A DNA stretch of 64,000 bases from Tanypteryx hageni (GCA_028673005.1 CM054116.1:100294207-100358206), one strand, 5' to 3'; positions 1 to 10,957 are shown, counted from the first letter of the stretch. A program made the numbers and translations. Notes: generated by a model not told the origin, from the letters alone.

Positions 1-92
1 TGGAGTCTTACGACAATGTATTACATAAATAAGGTAATAGTCCACTTGAGGATTTGGGAGGTCCGCAGGTCCTAAAAGGTTAAGAACCCCTG
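1..92. mobile_element. Terminal part of an hAT-like MITE, cut by the window edge
   Basis: The segment ends in ggttaagaacccctg, which read inward is caggggttcttaacc. That is the typical form of an hAT terminal inverted repeat, starting CAGGG. The other end lies outside the window. If the call is right, the following 8 bases (ctctagag, 93-100) would be its target duplication, but this cannot be checked here. Confidence 0.45.
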
Positions 93-2640
93 CTCTAGAG
101 AATTAAATTAAAAGAAACCAGAAGTAAAGGTACTTGAAATTCCCTTTATCTTATAAAAAGATGCTGTATAAAAATTATATAAAATGTTATCTATTCTGAT
201 GTTTCAAGAGCACTGAATAGATCACTGTGTCGCATAGCCCATTGACGCCCATGAATTTTTGTACCATGAATTTTTCAGGTATATAAGTTACCATTTCAAG
301 TAAACGTCAAAAAATAACTCAAGCATGGCAATTATTTTCTACAAGTCGCCACCAAAAAGATCAATGATCTTGCAAGTATCTCTTTTAACGAGTTTTATTA
401 TCAATAGTTTAAGGAAATAACCCCTCCAGCACACATTTACGTGACTGCTCTGGAGGGTATAGGTGTATTGAAAGCTTACGGTCTCTCAATGCGGGAACTG
501 CCACGTGTTGTAGTGGAAGACGTTTAAGGGGAGGGAAAATGAAGAAGAAATGAATCGCCTGGGGATTCAGCTCGACAGTTTGACCAACTAACTAACCAAC
601 TAACTCTAACGCTTGGGGGCTAAATATTTAGCCACCGGAATTTTCTCATGCCCGCTTTCTTTTTCGGTCAGACTGTCCTTCCTTACAAATAAGGGCCACA
701 TATTTTGTTTCTTTACTAGGGTTTTGATCAAGTTTGAAGAATCAGGAATATTTGACCATACAATATTAGTAAAAGTCAAAAATGAATTATCATATTCCCT
801 AACTTAGGAGTGGCAGGATCAGTATCCATGTTAATAATATATTAAATAAAAACTGAAAACAAAGTAACGAATACGAAAACGCAATATCAAAACGAAATAA
901 ATTAAAATAAGGAAAACCATATACACGAGACTAAAACAGCAATCAAAACTATGATAACAAACAACGATATCAACGATAAGTATTAACAAAGAAAACAATA
1001 GCTAACAATAAACTCAATAACAAACACTCGATAACCAAACAGCAATAAAAAACTACGATAACAAAACAACGGCAGTAAGAGCACACCGTGAAGTTGGCAA
1101 CGAAGACACGTGGTGTCTCAGGAGAAAATGACAGAATTTTACCCTCTCTCCCGCGCAGCCCGCGTTTCGAGAATGGACTCTTCCAGACCAAAATGCGTCT
1201 CTGCGCATGGGCCATAAACTTTGAACAGAGTTTATCATTTGGGCCTATTAAGATAAAGCTATAGAGTAAGTAGACCCTTTTAGGATGTTCTAAAAACAAA
1301 CTGACCTATTACATGTTGATCTTTAATGTTGCTACGTGAAATTCTTACACCATAATATCCAAGAGGTTTCCATAACCTCTCCAATCCAATTTCTACTCTC
1401 ACTTTCGCGTGGTTTCCCCTATTTTCCCGAGTAACCTCTTATGCATGGTGGGCCGCATTGGTGGCAGTGAATCCTTCGTCGAACCTACTTAAAAATTGCC
1501 AATACTTCGGCGGACTGGGTTAAATCGGAAGTTGCCTAGAGATTCTTATGCGTGAAAATCGTCAAAATTAGTTTTTTATTTCAATATTAACAATCTTGAA
1601 CTTAGAAATATCTCCGATAAAAGATCAAAAACAGGATTTAAAAGAATTTACTTGAATTGAGAAATATCTGCTAATGAAAATTTCTGCTGGTAAATACACA
1701 AAACTTAAATAAATATATGAGGTAAGGCGGAATGTGACCTAGATGGGAAGCAACGACTAGATTACGGATAGAGAGAGAGACGTACCTGGTAGATATGGCA
1801 CCTATGGCAAAATTTTTGGAAACGATTTAATTGTGTATTATTTCCTGCGTTTAATTGAGCATATTAGTATTTTATTAAATATAAATTTAACGTTTGAGTA
1901 TTAAATTAATATTTATTTATCGGAAAAAACTTTTGAGATGTTTTGAGGGAACATTTGGCGCCTTTTGACAGCGGCGCCAATGAACAATGCCACCCAAGGC
2001 CATATATATGGCCTTGACGCAACCTTAGCCATAGCCTAGTTACTCCGCTTAGTGGCTTAATCAAGAGTGGATATCCGTCACTCTTCGAATCTGGAGGGGG
2101 AGCGTGACAATATACACCACGCGATGCGGAAGAAGTTGGGCGCCCTCTGCAAAAATGACCAAGTTGGAGGTAATCCGAAAATAAAGCAAGGGGAGAAGGG
2201 ACGGCAGACTACTTGTCTAAGGGTGGAAAGCCCTCGAAAGAAAAGTCCTTGTCTTCCAGTTTAGTGGTTGGTCGATGGGCTTGTAACCCATCATCGGAAG
2301 AAATAACTCGCAACGAACGCTATAGGAAATATGAAAAAACCTGACGAATTTCAATGAATGGGATACAGGCTACGAAAACAGACAATGCTAATTGAAACGC
2401 AACTTTCGGGGAACCAGTACAGAAAAAGCTAACGTCATTCGAAACGGTGGAAAAAAGGAGTGCCAAACCGGCCAATAACCCTCGCCACGAAGTGATAGGG
2501 AGGAGGAGAAGAATAAGAAGGGATAGAGAAATGGAATAGCGGAAGTTCTTCCCATCCACTGATTTGCAAGTACACCAACCACATCACTCACCTTAGGCAC
2601 CATTCCACACCCAGCGATAGATCTGGTAATTTCCCGCCTC
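93..2640. other. Long stretch without a recognisable gene
   Basis: Only short, unconvincing reading frames occur and none resembles a known family. The sequence alternates AT-rich stretches with moderately GC-rich patches. A perfect 22-bp palindrome, centred on catatatatg, lies at 1995-2016. No repeat boundary or transposase could be recognised. Probably degraded repeat or plain intergenic DNA. Confidence 0.5.
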
Positions 2641-2654
2641 CAAGCCAAATTACT

Positions 2655-2770
2655 TTTTCCGCTACCTTTTTTGCCGCTTTTTCCTAAAAGAGTCGTTCAT
2701 GTACTCGATTTGCCTGTCCGTCTGTCGATCATAATAATCATAATTCATCAAAAGTCTGCGTTTTTGCTTT
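2655..2770. repeat. Interspersed repeat segment, second copy near 44.65 and 45.53 kb
   Basis: The stretch from ttttttcctaaaag through gtccgtctgtc to aattcatcaaaagtctgcg recurs at 44655-44720 and continues at 45527-45545, where a MITE of about 0.8 kb splits the copy. The gtccgtctgtc core resembles the head of the DINE/HINE-like repeats at 6.7 and 11.0 kb, so this may be a distant member of that family. Confidence 0.5.
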
Positions 2771-3269
2771 CTCCATAGGTAGTATAGGGGAAAGTATTAT
2801 TTTCATGAAAAAATCGAATTCGAGATTTCAACGGAAATACACGTTTTGAGGCCCCCTGATCACGTTTTGACCATTTTATCGATGGGGTGTCTGTGATAGG
2901 AATTTTGTGGTGCTATAACTCATAAACAATTGATCAGATCAACGCAAAATTTTATATTTGACATTTATATGGGAGGACAAGAGTTGATTAGTTTTTGGTT
3001 AAAATCGATCAAACGGTAGTAACACTTTTCTCTTGGTCTCTTTTTTGTTTTTAGCAATTTTTTACCATTAAAACTTCATATTTTTTAATAACATTAATTT
3101 TTTTAAATTGTAGAAAATGTTATTTTCTACAACTTCTATTTGAAAACGGGACATATCTAGTTTTGAAGAGACTAAAACCGGGACAAAATCGGGACGTTGT
3201 TTATAAAAGCTAACTTGTACTAATGGTGTACAGTTATTTTATTCTTTTATTGTAATTACAACATAAAGC

Positions 3270-3500
3270 TATTACTTGCTTTTGTGGCGGTGGGTTTTAG
3301 TACCAAACTCTGGAGTACCGAGTTCGAATCTCGTTACCAGTGAAGTACCTGAACCCTTCTTGGCCCGCCAAGTATTTCCTCGGGGGCCCCGGGAAAACTT
3401 GAATAATAACGGATGGTATCTGTCATCCGGTGCCATGGTTCTGAATGTGTTTAAAGTCATTGGGCAGTGATAGTTGCACGGTTCCGCCATATAAAATAAC
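3270..3500 (+). mobile_element. Possible tRNA-derived SINE head
   Basis: A pol III B-box-like motif (gagttcgaatctcg, near 3322) follows a weak A-box-like tgtggcggtggg (near 3280) at about tRNA spacing. No full cloverleaf could be drawn, so this is not called a tRNA gene. It lies just upstream of a LINE tail fragment ending in a GAA-rich tract, which fits a SINE using a LINE tail, but this is inference. Confidence 0.3.
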
Positions 3501-3519
3501 ATGATTTCTTTAGTTCATT

Positions 3520-3745
3520 TGAATTGGAAGGGTAAAATTTAAGAAAGGATTGTTTGCAGAAAAGAATAATAGAAGAAAATATTGAGGGAAAAAGAGGAAG
3601 AGGAAGATAAAATATGATGACAGACCTAATGATGGGAAGGAATTATGAAGAGTTGAGGGAGGCGGCACAGGACCGGGCAACATGGAGAGAGCAGTTTAAA
3701 TGAAACCTGTCCGAGGACAGATTCACCAAAGAAGAAGAAGAAGAA
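3520..3745 (+). mobile_element. LINE 3' end fragment (C-terminal peptide plus GAA-rich tail)
   Basis: A degraded frame reads a basic GKRGRGR-like stretch, then NYEELREAAQDRATW, then a stop. This is the usual C-terminal end of endonuclease/reverse-transcriptase LINE polyproteins of the type often annotated 'craniofacial development protein 2-like'. The longer LINE at 16.7-18.1 kb ends in a comparable basic region with RAQDRKRW. A GAA-rich tract at about 3728-3746 would be the 3' tail. It is severely 5'-truncated and not functional. Confidence 0.45.
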
Positions 3746-4197
3746 ACGTATATAAATTAATCTATAATATAATAAAAATACTATGAAAATTGTAAATAAA
3801 TGTGTTAATGATTAAAATCCTACAAAGATTAAGATGAGTGATTATTAATAAGAAAGAAAAGTGAAATAGTGATAGATCTAAAATACACCTAAATTACATG
3901 AGTAAACAAAAAATTAAAAGCATCTTAAAACGTCATATAAATGCCAAAAATGCTGAAAAAATGCATTTACTTAAATTCCATAAAAGTGAATGTGTATAAA
4001 CTTAGAATTTAAAGTTGAAAATTCATAATCAAAAATTACAAGACGAATTATAAGATAAAGTTCGCGACTCTAACAATTCACGAATCAGTTTAGAAGATAT
4101 TAGGCTGTTAATTTATTACTGGCTTGAGAGATATCTAAAAACTGCTAGGCGTGAATTGGATGGAGATCAATAAATAGTCGTTGAATGCTAGAATTTC

Positions 4198-4520
4198 TAC
4201 AGAGAAGTTTGTATGGAGATTTTATTAATTTAAACAAGTGATCTCCCATAGTAGAATTTAGCCAAGTAAAGAACAAATACTATAACCACACCTACCTCTC
4301 AAATTCACAGCCACACGGAGCGTGTACCGAACTGATAATGAGATGGCGTAAATCAAATAATTGTAGACTGGTGTAAATTTCTGCAGAGAATTTTGAATGG
4401 AGATTTAATTAATTTAAACAAGCTGTCTCCCATAGTAGAATTTGGTCTAATAAAGCACAAATACTATAATTGCAGCTACCTCTCAAATTCACAGCCACAC
4501 GGAGCGTGCACTGTACTGAC
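4198..4520. repeat. Two direct copies of a 130-150 bp unit
   Basis: The segments at about 4198-4347 and 4379-4528 match closely. Both run from a c-t-[ag]-cagaga start through tctcccatagtagaattt to tctcaaattcacagccacac and ggagcgtg. They are separated by about 180 bp, start to start. They lie just upstream of the reverse-transcriptase relic and could be part of its 5' region or an unrelated tandem repeat. Confidence 0.6.
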
Positions 4521-4684
4521 AATGAGATGGGAAGAGTTTCTCGCTTAGTTCGGCTTCTAACACAGGGATTCAGCCAAGTGACAAACACTCAATAGTCAGT
4601 CAAGAGTCTTCGAGGATGCGTGGTGGAGGAAAAACTGTCGAACCACTATAAGAGTTGCTCGATGCTAAAGCGAGAACTACTATA

Positions 4685-5870
4685 CTCCAATTCATAAGGG
4701 CGGCGACAAGGAGAACCCAGAAAATTACAGGCCGATTTCTTTAACTTCGATATCGTGTAAGATTCTCGAGCATATACTCGTTAGCAACATAATGCGATTT
4801 CTTGATAGTAATTTATTGTTAGATGATTGTCAGCACGGCTTCAGGAAAGGTAGGTCATGTGATACTCAGCTCGGTCTTTTTGTAAATTGTATACTGAGAA
4901 GCGGAGAAAAGAATACGCAGGTCGATGCCATCTTCTTAGATTTTAGGAAAGCCTTTGATAAGGTACCTCACAGGAAGTTAATAACGAAATTAGAAACCTT
5001 AGGCGTTAATTCTAAAATCGTTAGTTGGATCCGTGAATTTTTAAATCATAGGAAGCAGAAGGTTGTTATAGATGGGAAATCTTCGAACTTAGTGGAGGTT
5101 GTCTCTGGCGTTCCGCAGGGTAGTGTAATTGGTCCGTTATTATTTCTAATTTATATAAACGATATCAGCTCAGTAGTCAGAAGTAAAATTAGGCTTTTCG
5201 CGGACGACACCGTCATATATAGAGAAATAAGCAATCCGGAAGACCACCAGTATCTCCAAAATGACCTAGAAGCTATCTCTGCATGGTGTAAGGAATGGCC
5301 GTTAGAGATCAACCAAAAGAAAAGCTGCGTCATCAACTCCTGGAGAACCAAGAGTATCTCGTTGGATAATAATTATTCGTTGGACGGAGTAGAGATTCCA
5401 GTTTCAGACTCGATTAAATATCTCGGAGTCACGATCCATCGTGATCTCTCGTGGGACACCCACATTCGCCGATTGATAGGGCAGCTAGATTTGTAAAGAG
5501 GAATTACGATAGTAAACAAAGCGTAACATCATTAATAGAAAATCTGAAATGGACATCGTTAGAGGAACGTAGGCTGCAGGCTAGAATTAAACTAATGGAA
5601 AAATTTATGTCGGAGGGACTAGCGAATGAGGTATTAGGACTTATCAGAAGCCCGACGTGTATCGGAAGGCAGGACAGTGAGGATAAGATTCGCGAGATTG
5701 ACTGTAGAACGGAGCGATATAGAGGATCGTTTTTCCCTAGGACGATAAGAGACCATAATAGGAAAAGATAACGTAGGAAAACTATGGACCCTTGGTGCAC
5801 TGCACCCCCTGCCATCCACCAAAAAGGTGACTTGCGGGGTATAATGTAGATGTAGATGCATTTCTCGCTT
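4685..5870 (+). pseudogene. LINE reverse transcriptase relic (CR1/Jockey-like)
   Basis: The frame upstream of 4792 already reads PIHKGG and NYRPISLTS, so the copy is 5'-truncated: there is no endonuclease domain. The 234-residue frame (4792-5496) then shows the fingers and palm blocks QHGFRKGRS, FLDFRKAFDKVPH, SGVPQGSVIGPLLF and the catalytic LFADDT, followed by INQKKS and KYLGVTIHRDLSWDTHI. Near 5475 the frame jumps directly to RAARFVKRNY in another frame (5451-5771). This removes the roughly 100 residues normally found between these blocks, so the copy has an internal deletion. After the stop at 5769 comes a short 3' region ending tgtagatgtagatg, a short tandem 3' terminus typical of CR1-type LINEs. 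Inactive. The clade is inferred from motif style only. Confidence 0.85.
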
Positions 5871-5934
5871 CGGTCGACACAATTGATAACATTTGATACA
5901 ATGTTTTAGATATACACATTTCTCGCTGCGTGTT

Positions 5935-6085
5935 TCTCCTTCTAGTGAACAGCGGGCCTAACCGAGACATTCCGGGACATTTCAGTGTCAGCCGGGGCAA
6001 ATTTGCTAACCGGACGGGACACCGGGACAGACCCTTCAAACCGGGACTATCCCGGCCAAACCGGGACGTATGGTAAGCCTACTTA
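5935..6085. repeat. Cluster of CCGGGAC motifs, probable transposon end
   Basis: The heptamer ccgggac or close variants occurs at least six times in 150 bp, ending gggacgtatggtaagcct. Read inward from the right this resembles hAT-type terminal sequences that start near agg-ttaccatacgtccc. A related motif set (aaaccgggacaaaatcgggac) sits at 3175-3195 and could be the other end, with the LINE inserted between. That pairing is unproven. Confidence 0.35.
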
Positions 6086-6688
6086 TAGTAATTTGTACAG
6101 TATAATAAGATTTCTTTCATAAAAATGGGACTAAAATCAATGCTAATTATGATACTTGGTAACAAACTTGTTTGTGTGTAAAAAGCTTGCTTTTTTATTA
6201 TTTTTGTTTTTTAATTTCTAAGTTTTTGTAACGCTGTATGTTATAAAAATTGTATTGATTTATAATTATTAATTTTTTTCCACCTCCGCTGAGCCTATCC
6301 GGAACAACTTTACGTAATGAAATACAGTCATTATCAAACTACATAACAGTGAGGTATTTGTACATAAATACAATACAGATATAAAAATGAATTATCGTAA
6401 CCAACTTTTATAACGTTAATACCTTTAATGCATGAAAACATATTTAAGAGAAATTTACGCGAACGACGGGAAACGTCGAACTTTCACGTTTAGAGCGAAT
6501 TTGTGCATCCACCGAAAATCTATGGTATGTGATATTTATATATATACGTCAATCTATGAAAATCTATGGCATATGATATGATATTTCATTCTTTTCGTCG
6601 TTCTTCGGTGAAAGTCCCGTGTTCGTGCGGAAATCTTGTTTCACCTGTATGAAGAATGAAAATGAATTTCTAAAAATGTCAATTATTA

Positions 6689-7512
6689 TGCGTTCTTTGC
6701 ACGAAGTGAACGCATATAGGGGAGGTCGATTCCATCCGTCCGCATGTTAAAACTCGGAAGCCTATGGACGTATTATGATGAAATTTGGTGTTGGGGAGTT
6801 TTGCTAAAATTAGTCGACCGATTTCAATTTTGGTCAAAATCTAACAATAATGATGAGCATTTTACATGAAGACCTACAATGTTCTTTTGTTTCAACTCGG
6901 AAACCGCTGGACGTATTTTGATGAAATATGGCATTGGGGAGTTTTGCTAAATTGGTCGACTGATTCCAATTTTGGTTGAAATCGGACAACAATTACGACC
7001 ACTTTACATGATCTACATATAGTTGACAATGTTCCATTATTTCAACTTGGAAACCGCTGTATGTATTTTGATGAAATTTGGTATTGGAGAGTTTTGCTCA
7101 AATTGGTCGACTGATTCCAATTTTGGTTAAATCGGCCAACAATGACGACCACTTTACATGAAGACCTACATGCAGTTTACAAAGTTCCTTTGTTTCAACT
7201 CGGGAACCGCTTGACGCATTTTCCTGAAATTTGGTATTGGGGTATTTTGCTAAAATTGGTCGTCGGTTTCCAATTTTGGTTAAAATCGGACAGCAATTAC
7301 GACCACTTTACATGACCTACAAATAGTAGACAATGTTCCATTGTTTCAACTCGGGGACCGCTTGATGTATTTTGATGAAAGACCTACATGTATTTTACAA
7401 CGTATCTTGCTTGCTTCTCGTTAAATTCTCATCTTAGTGAAAAATATTGAGAGCATTGTGAAATCTCAAAGAACGCATTTGTAAACTCTGTGTACTCCGA
7501 CATGGAGTACAC
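6689..7512 (+). mobile_element. DINE-1/HINE-like Helentron relic, copy 1, with five roughly 150-bp tandem units
   Basis: The left end carries tgcgttctttg (6689) and the right end its exact inverse caaagaacgca (7467-7477): subterminal inverted repeats. Inside are five starts of a tandem unit (aactcggaa-ccgctggacg and variants) at about 6751, 6894, 7044, 7197 and 7348, giving a period of 143-153 bp. The 3' side ends in a perfect 9-bp hairpin, gtgtactcc (7490-7498) against ggagtacac (7504-7512), with a 5-base loop. Subterminal inverted repeats, a minisatellite core and a 3' hairpin are the known layout of DINE-1/HINE non-autonomous Helentrons. A second copy lies at 11.0-11.7 kb. No coding capacity. 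Confidence 0.6.
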
Positions 7513-7559
7513 CTTTCCAATCTTGATAAGTATAACAATTACATATTTAACCTAAAGAA

Positions 7560-7925
7560 ATTGATGCAGGAAGCAATGGGCATGCTTCAAATGTTGCCCT
7601 AAATCTAACTTGAGGCCACTTGTGGTTTATAAACAAAATTTTCTATGAGGATTACATATATCATATTGCACAACAAAATGTCTAGCAGAGGAGGTATTGG
7701 GAATAATTGAAGCACTAGCGTACATAGGTAAACACGATCGTGGCAATAAAATACGTGGGATATATTGTAGGACAGAACGCTATCAGAGGACAATACAAGA
7801 TCACAACAGGAGATTCAAACCCGCGGAAGAAAATTTTTAAGTTGGCTTTGGTGCGTTACACCCTCTCCCACCTTCCGATTTGGTGAATTATAGGGTAACT
7901 TGTAGACGTAGAAATTGAAGCATGT
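7560..7925 (+). mobile_element. 5'-truncated LINE 3' fragment, same family as 4.7-5.9 kb
   Basis: A broken frame around 7740-7840 reads RGIYCRTERYQRTIQDHNRR, matching the C-terminal block REIDCRTERYRGS..RTIRDHNRK of the larger LINE relic. The following 3' region (ggtgcgttacaccctctccca to tgtagacgtagaaattg) parallels the other copy's ggtgcactgcaccccctgcca to tgtagatgtagatg. It is therefore a second, more diverged and shorter copy of the same CR1-like family. Confidence 0.65.
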
Positions 7926-8611
7926 TTATCGAATATTAATAAAAATTACGAATAACACAAATGTTCAGATTCTTAGGCTTTGATGAAACATGCATTGGGA
8001 TGACTGCTTCCAGAAGATCTACCCATCCACCAAATCTCTTTTGGGCGTTAATGTAGCTGTGGCTCAAATCGTTGGTTTGATAGGCATTTTGGTAGCTGAG
8101 CTAAGCCGTCATCCTCAGTAGTGACAAAAATCGGTGTCTAGTTTTAAATTTTGGTTAGAATATAGTGTGTGAGTGCCATTCGACGGAGTTTGTATGTTTC
8201 TGCGTGTGTTTTGACTTAGGTCCTGCGATGGTGTTTACCAGCAACCTGCAGCGTAAATACGAATATTCTCTTCCTGTTTAGGTTGAAGGAGTTTCTGTTT
8301 ATTTACTCATGACGAAAAGGAAAGTGTCCTTAAAGGCCTTCTCAAACCGAGGCTGTACGCGGTAGCGGTAACGGGACGCGGTATAACACTCATAAGGTTT
8401 TCAATGGTAGCGCTCACACAGATGGCGGGATACCGCCGCGGGACGGCGGGACTGTTGCGGTATATTTCCGTACCGCCGCATGCACAAATCTTCCACGTAC
8501 CGCATAGTCGTGAAGCAACCTCCTCTCTCTTGGCATCTTGTTTAGTGGTATCTACTACCCAAAATGTCTGCTACCACCGACTTTACAAAGCATATTATAC
8601 TCGTCCTAAAA
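7926..8611. other. No recognisable gene
   Basis: An 80-residue open frame at 8404-8646 lies in a GC-rich patch of cggta/cgcgg repeats (8340-8490) and resembles nothing I recognise. The patch may be the end of a transposon with imperfect internal symmetry, but no boundary was found. Confidence 0.4.
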
Positions 8612-8757
8612 TAAATACATCAAACGATGAAGAAAACGTCAAATAAAAATTTCTCTAAAATGAACGGAGAGCTTCTCAGAAGCGCGCAATGTGATTCTCA
8701 CCCACCAGCCCTAAGTGGGCTGAGCGAGACTGAAGATCCCGCGGATCCCCTAGTTAT
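8612..8757. repeat. Repeat with two modules, also found split at 10.88 and 11.87 kb
   Basis: The left module (catcaaacgatgaagaaaac to agaagcgcgcaat) recurs at 10878-10957. The right module (tgtgattctc to ccagccctaagtgggct and gatcccgcggatcc) recurs at about 11872-11935. In the second copy about 0.9 kb, including the second HINE-like element, lies between the modules. The right end contains two small hairpins (agccc/gggct; gatcc/ggatc) and finishes ctagt. Confidence 0.55.
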
Positions 8758-8783
8758 GTAGGTAATAATTAAAATGCATAGTA

Positions 8784-10643
8784 ATAGATAACACAATGTA
8801 ACACAATTTTTGTTCCTGGGTAGTAAGTGTTATTTCCTAATTGCTTATGCCTAAAAAGTATAGAAAATGGCTATTATTCCCCTCAAACTTTGCTTTTGTG
8901 GCCAGGACAGTGATATTTTGAAATTTACCTATTTCCAATGAGAAAACGGGCGAATTTGCGTCTTTTCGTTCACATAAAGTCAGTATTTATACTAAAGTTA
9001 TACAAAAGTGACCACAAAAGATTTAGAAGTGGGTAGTTGTATACTGTAAATCACTTTCACGAATCAGCCCTCAAATTTAGTCTCCCATCATGTTCTCGTT
9101 ATACTGTCCTTGGTAGCGGCGTTCAAAGTCCAGTATATCGTGGTGGAAGCGCTCGCCTTGCTCCACCGAGTATGCTCCCATGTTCTCCTCGAATTTATCA
9201 AGATGAGCATCAAGGAGATGGACTTTGAGGGGACATACTGCAGCCCATTGTGCCGTAGTTCTTCACCAAAGTCTCAACCAGCTCCACGTAGTTTTCGGCC
9301 TTGTGATTGCCCAGGAAGCCCAGAACCACTGCGATAAAGCTGTTCCAAGGCGCTTTCTCCTTCCTAGTGAGCTTCTTGAGGAATTCCTTGCACTCCAGGA
9401 TCTTCTTTATCTGTGGTCCGACGAAGACACCGGATTTGACCTTTGCCTCAGACAGCTTAGGGAAGAAGTCTTTAAGGTACTTGAAGGCTGCCGACTCCTT
9501 ATCTAGAGCTGTGACAAATTGTTTCATAAGGCCCAATTTGATGTGCATTGGTGGCATCAGTACCTTCCGGGGGTCCACCAGTGGCTCCCACTTGACGTTG
9601 TTCCTCCCCGCAGAGAACTCGGTCTGCTGTGGCCAGTCCCGCCTGTGGTAATGCGACTTGGTGTCCCTGCTGTCCCAAAGGCAAAGATAGCAGGGAAACT
9701 TGGTAAAACCGCCTTGGAGACTCATCAGGAATGCCACCATTTTGAAGTCTCCGATGACCTCCCAGCCGTCCTCGTCATACTTCAAGGCGTCCAGCATGGT
9801 CTTGATGCTGTGGTAATCCTCTTTGAGGTGCATTGAGTGAGCCAGGGGAAGAGACGGGTACTTGTTCCCATTATGAAGCAGCACGGCTTTGAGGCTCCTG
9901 AATGAGCTGTCAATGAAGAGGCGCCACTCGTTCGGGTTACAGGCGATTCCGATTGCCTCGAACAGACTGGTCACATTATGGCAGAAGCAGAGCCCATCTT
10001 GACGGGTAAAGAAGCTGGAGAAAGCTTGGTGACGCTTCCTATGATCTACGACTTGCACACTTCCATCCAACAAGTTCCACTGCTTGAGCCTAGACGTCAA
10101 AAGCTCGGCATTGGACTTGGTGAACCAAGATCTCTAATCAAGCCGTTGAGGTCTTTTTGGTTGGGGTAGTATGGGTTTCTCTCCTCAGCTCCACCTCTGA
10201 AATTGTCATCTGGATCTACGTCTTCCTCGCTCTCTAACTTGCTGCTCTCTTCTGAAGACGGCTGCTCTCTCTCCGGAGGAGTGGGTACGGGGAGCTCAGG
10301 GCAGTGTGGCACCGGGGCGATGGATAAAGGAAGGTCCGGATACGCGATAGCAGGTGCATTCTTGCCAGTCCGACGTTTGGAAGGGTCCACCATGCAGAAG
10401 TAGCAGTTGCTTGAGTGGTCAGTGGGTTACCGCCAAATTGTTGGGATAGCGAACTTCATGGCTGTCTTTTCCCCTCTGTACCATCCTACAAAAGAACAAA
10501 GTAAAATTGTAATAATGAAAAAATAGTGCAAAGCAAAGTTTGTGGGGAATAATAGCCTTTATATACTTTTGAGGCATAAGCAATTAGGAAATAACACTTA
10601 CTACCCAGGAACAAAAAATAAATTAAAATTTGTTACACAGTGT
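8784..10643. mobile_element. Uncharacterised element with about 85-bp terminal inverted repeats
   Basis: A near-identical inverted repeat bounds this segment. The left arm runs 8807-8895 and the right arm, inverted, about 10530-10616. Both read tttttgttcctgggtagtaa, then the gttatttcctaattgcttat block, then ctattattccc. A looser outer part (acacaatgtaacacaa on the left, ttacactgtgtaac inverted on the right) extends each end. A single minus-strand pseudogene fills the inside. No known transposase signature (hAT, Tc1, piggyBac, PIF) is present, and no clear target duplication was seen. The gene begins at a splice-acceptor-like site only about 50 bp inside the right arm, so a first exon is missing or lies outside. 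Confidence 0.75.
9077..10488 (-). pseudogene. Broken gene of an uncharacterised invertebrate protein family (possible DDE-type transposase)
   Basis: Read on the minus strand from an acceptor-like ttcttttgtag at about 10488, the frame gives WYRGEKTAMKF, then AIPTIWR, an in-frame TAA where a Glu codon would fit, then TDHSSNCYFCMVDP. An acidic, Pro-rich linker follows (10393-10120). A frameshift near 10120 leads into the main 296-residue frame (10100-9210), which has FIDSS, GDFKM, a PCYLCLWDSR knuckle with following histidines, MHIKLGLMKQFV and FLGNH. A one-base insertion in a C run near 9230 breaks it. The next frame continues HLLDAHLDKFEENMG, then EQGERFHHDI and RRYQGQYN, to a premature TAA at 9077-9079. 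I recognise this as a protein found repeatedly as 'uncharacterized' in arthropods and Hydra; its function is not known to me. The spaced D, D and E residues plus the Cys knuckle would fit an RNase-H-fold transposase, as inference only. Confidence 0.8.
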
Positions 10644-10877
10644 AATTTGCCGAGCGAAACGAGGTCTCTCCTGTTGAGTCCCTGTGCAATTTGCCTGATT
10701 GTTCCACGATAACTGCTGTTTCGGTTGTCTGATTTTCACCAAACTTCGTGTGCATGTACAAATAACGTAAGAGTCGCTTGTCTATAGTTTTTATAGAATA
10801 CCACCTTTATAGTTCCTGCGTAATTGGCGCTAATTTCCAAATCTTATCCAATCAAAACGAAATTTGGTGTATATACA

Positions 10878-10957
10878 GAAAACATCAAACGATGAAGAAA
10901 ACGTCAAATAAAAGTTTCTCTTAAATGTACTGGGAGCCTCCCAGAGACTCGCAATTT
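10878..10957. repeat. Left module of the 8.6-kb two-module repeat
   Basis: Matches 8612-8690 closely (catcaaacgatgaagaaaac onward). Its expected continuation is displaced to about 11872-11935, after the second HINE-like element. A further short motif, tctctcctgttg followed by gtccct, occurs at both 10656 and 10972, suggesting an older tandem arrangement. Confidence 0.5.

Noticed and set aside
3275..3350. Possible tRNA gene
   Set aside because: Only box A/B-like motifs; no acceptor stem or anticodon arm could be drawn. Listed only as a possible SINE.
6681..7400. CRISPR-like spaced repeats
   Set aside because: The repeated units are about 150 bp and contiguous, the DNA is eukaryotic, and no cas-like gene is present; a minisatellite core explains it.
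8404..8646. 80-residue open frame in a GC-rich patch
   Set aside because: Low-complexity cggta/cgcgg repeats explain the open frame; no family resemblance.
9225..9836. Several plus-strand open frames of 90-114 residues
   Set aside because: Shadows of the minus-strand gene in the inverted-repeat element; no recognisable domain.
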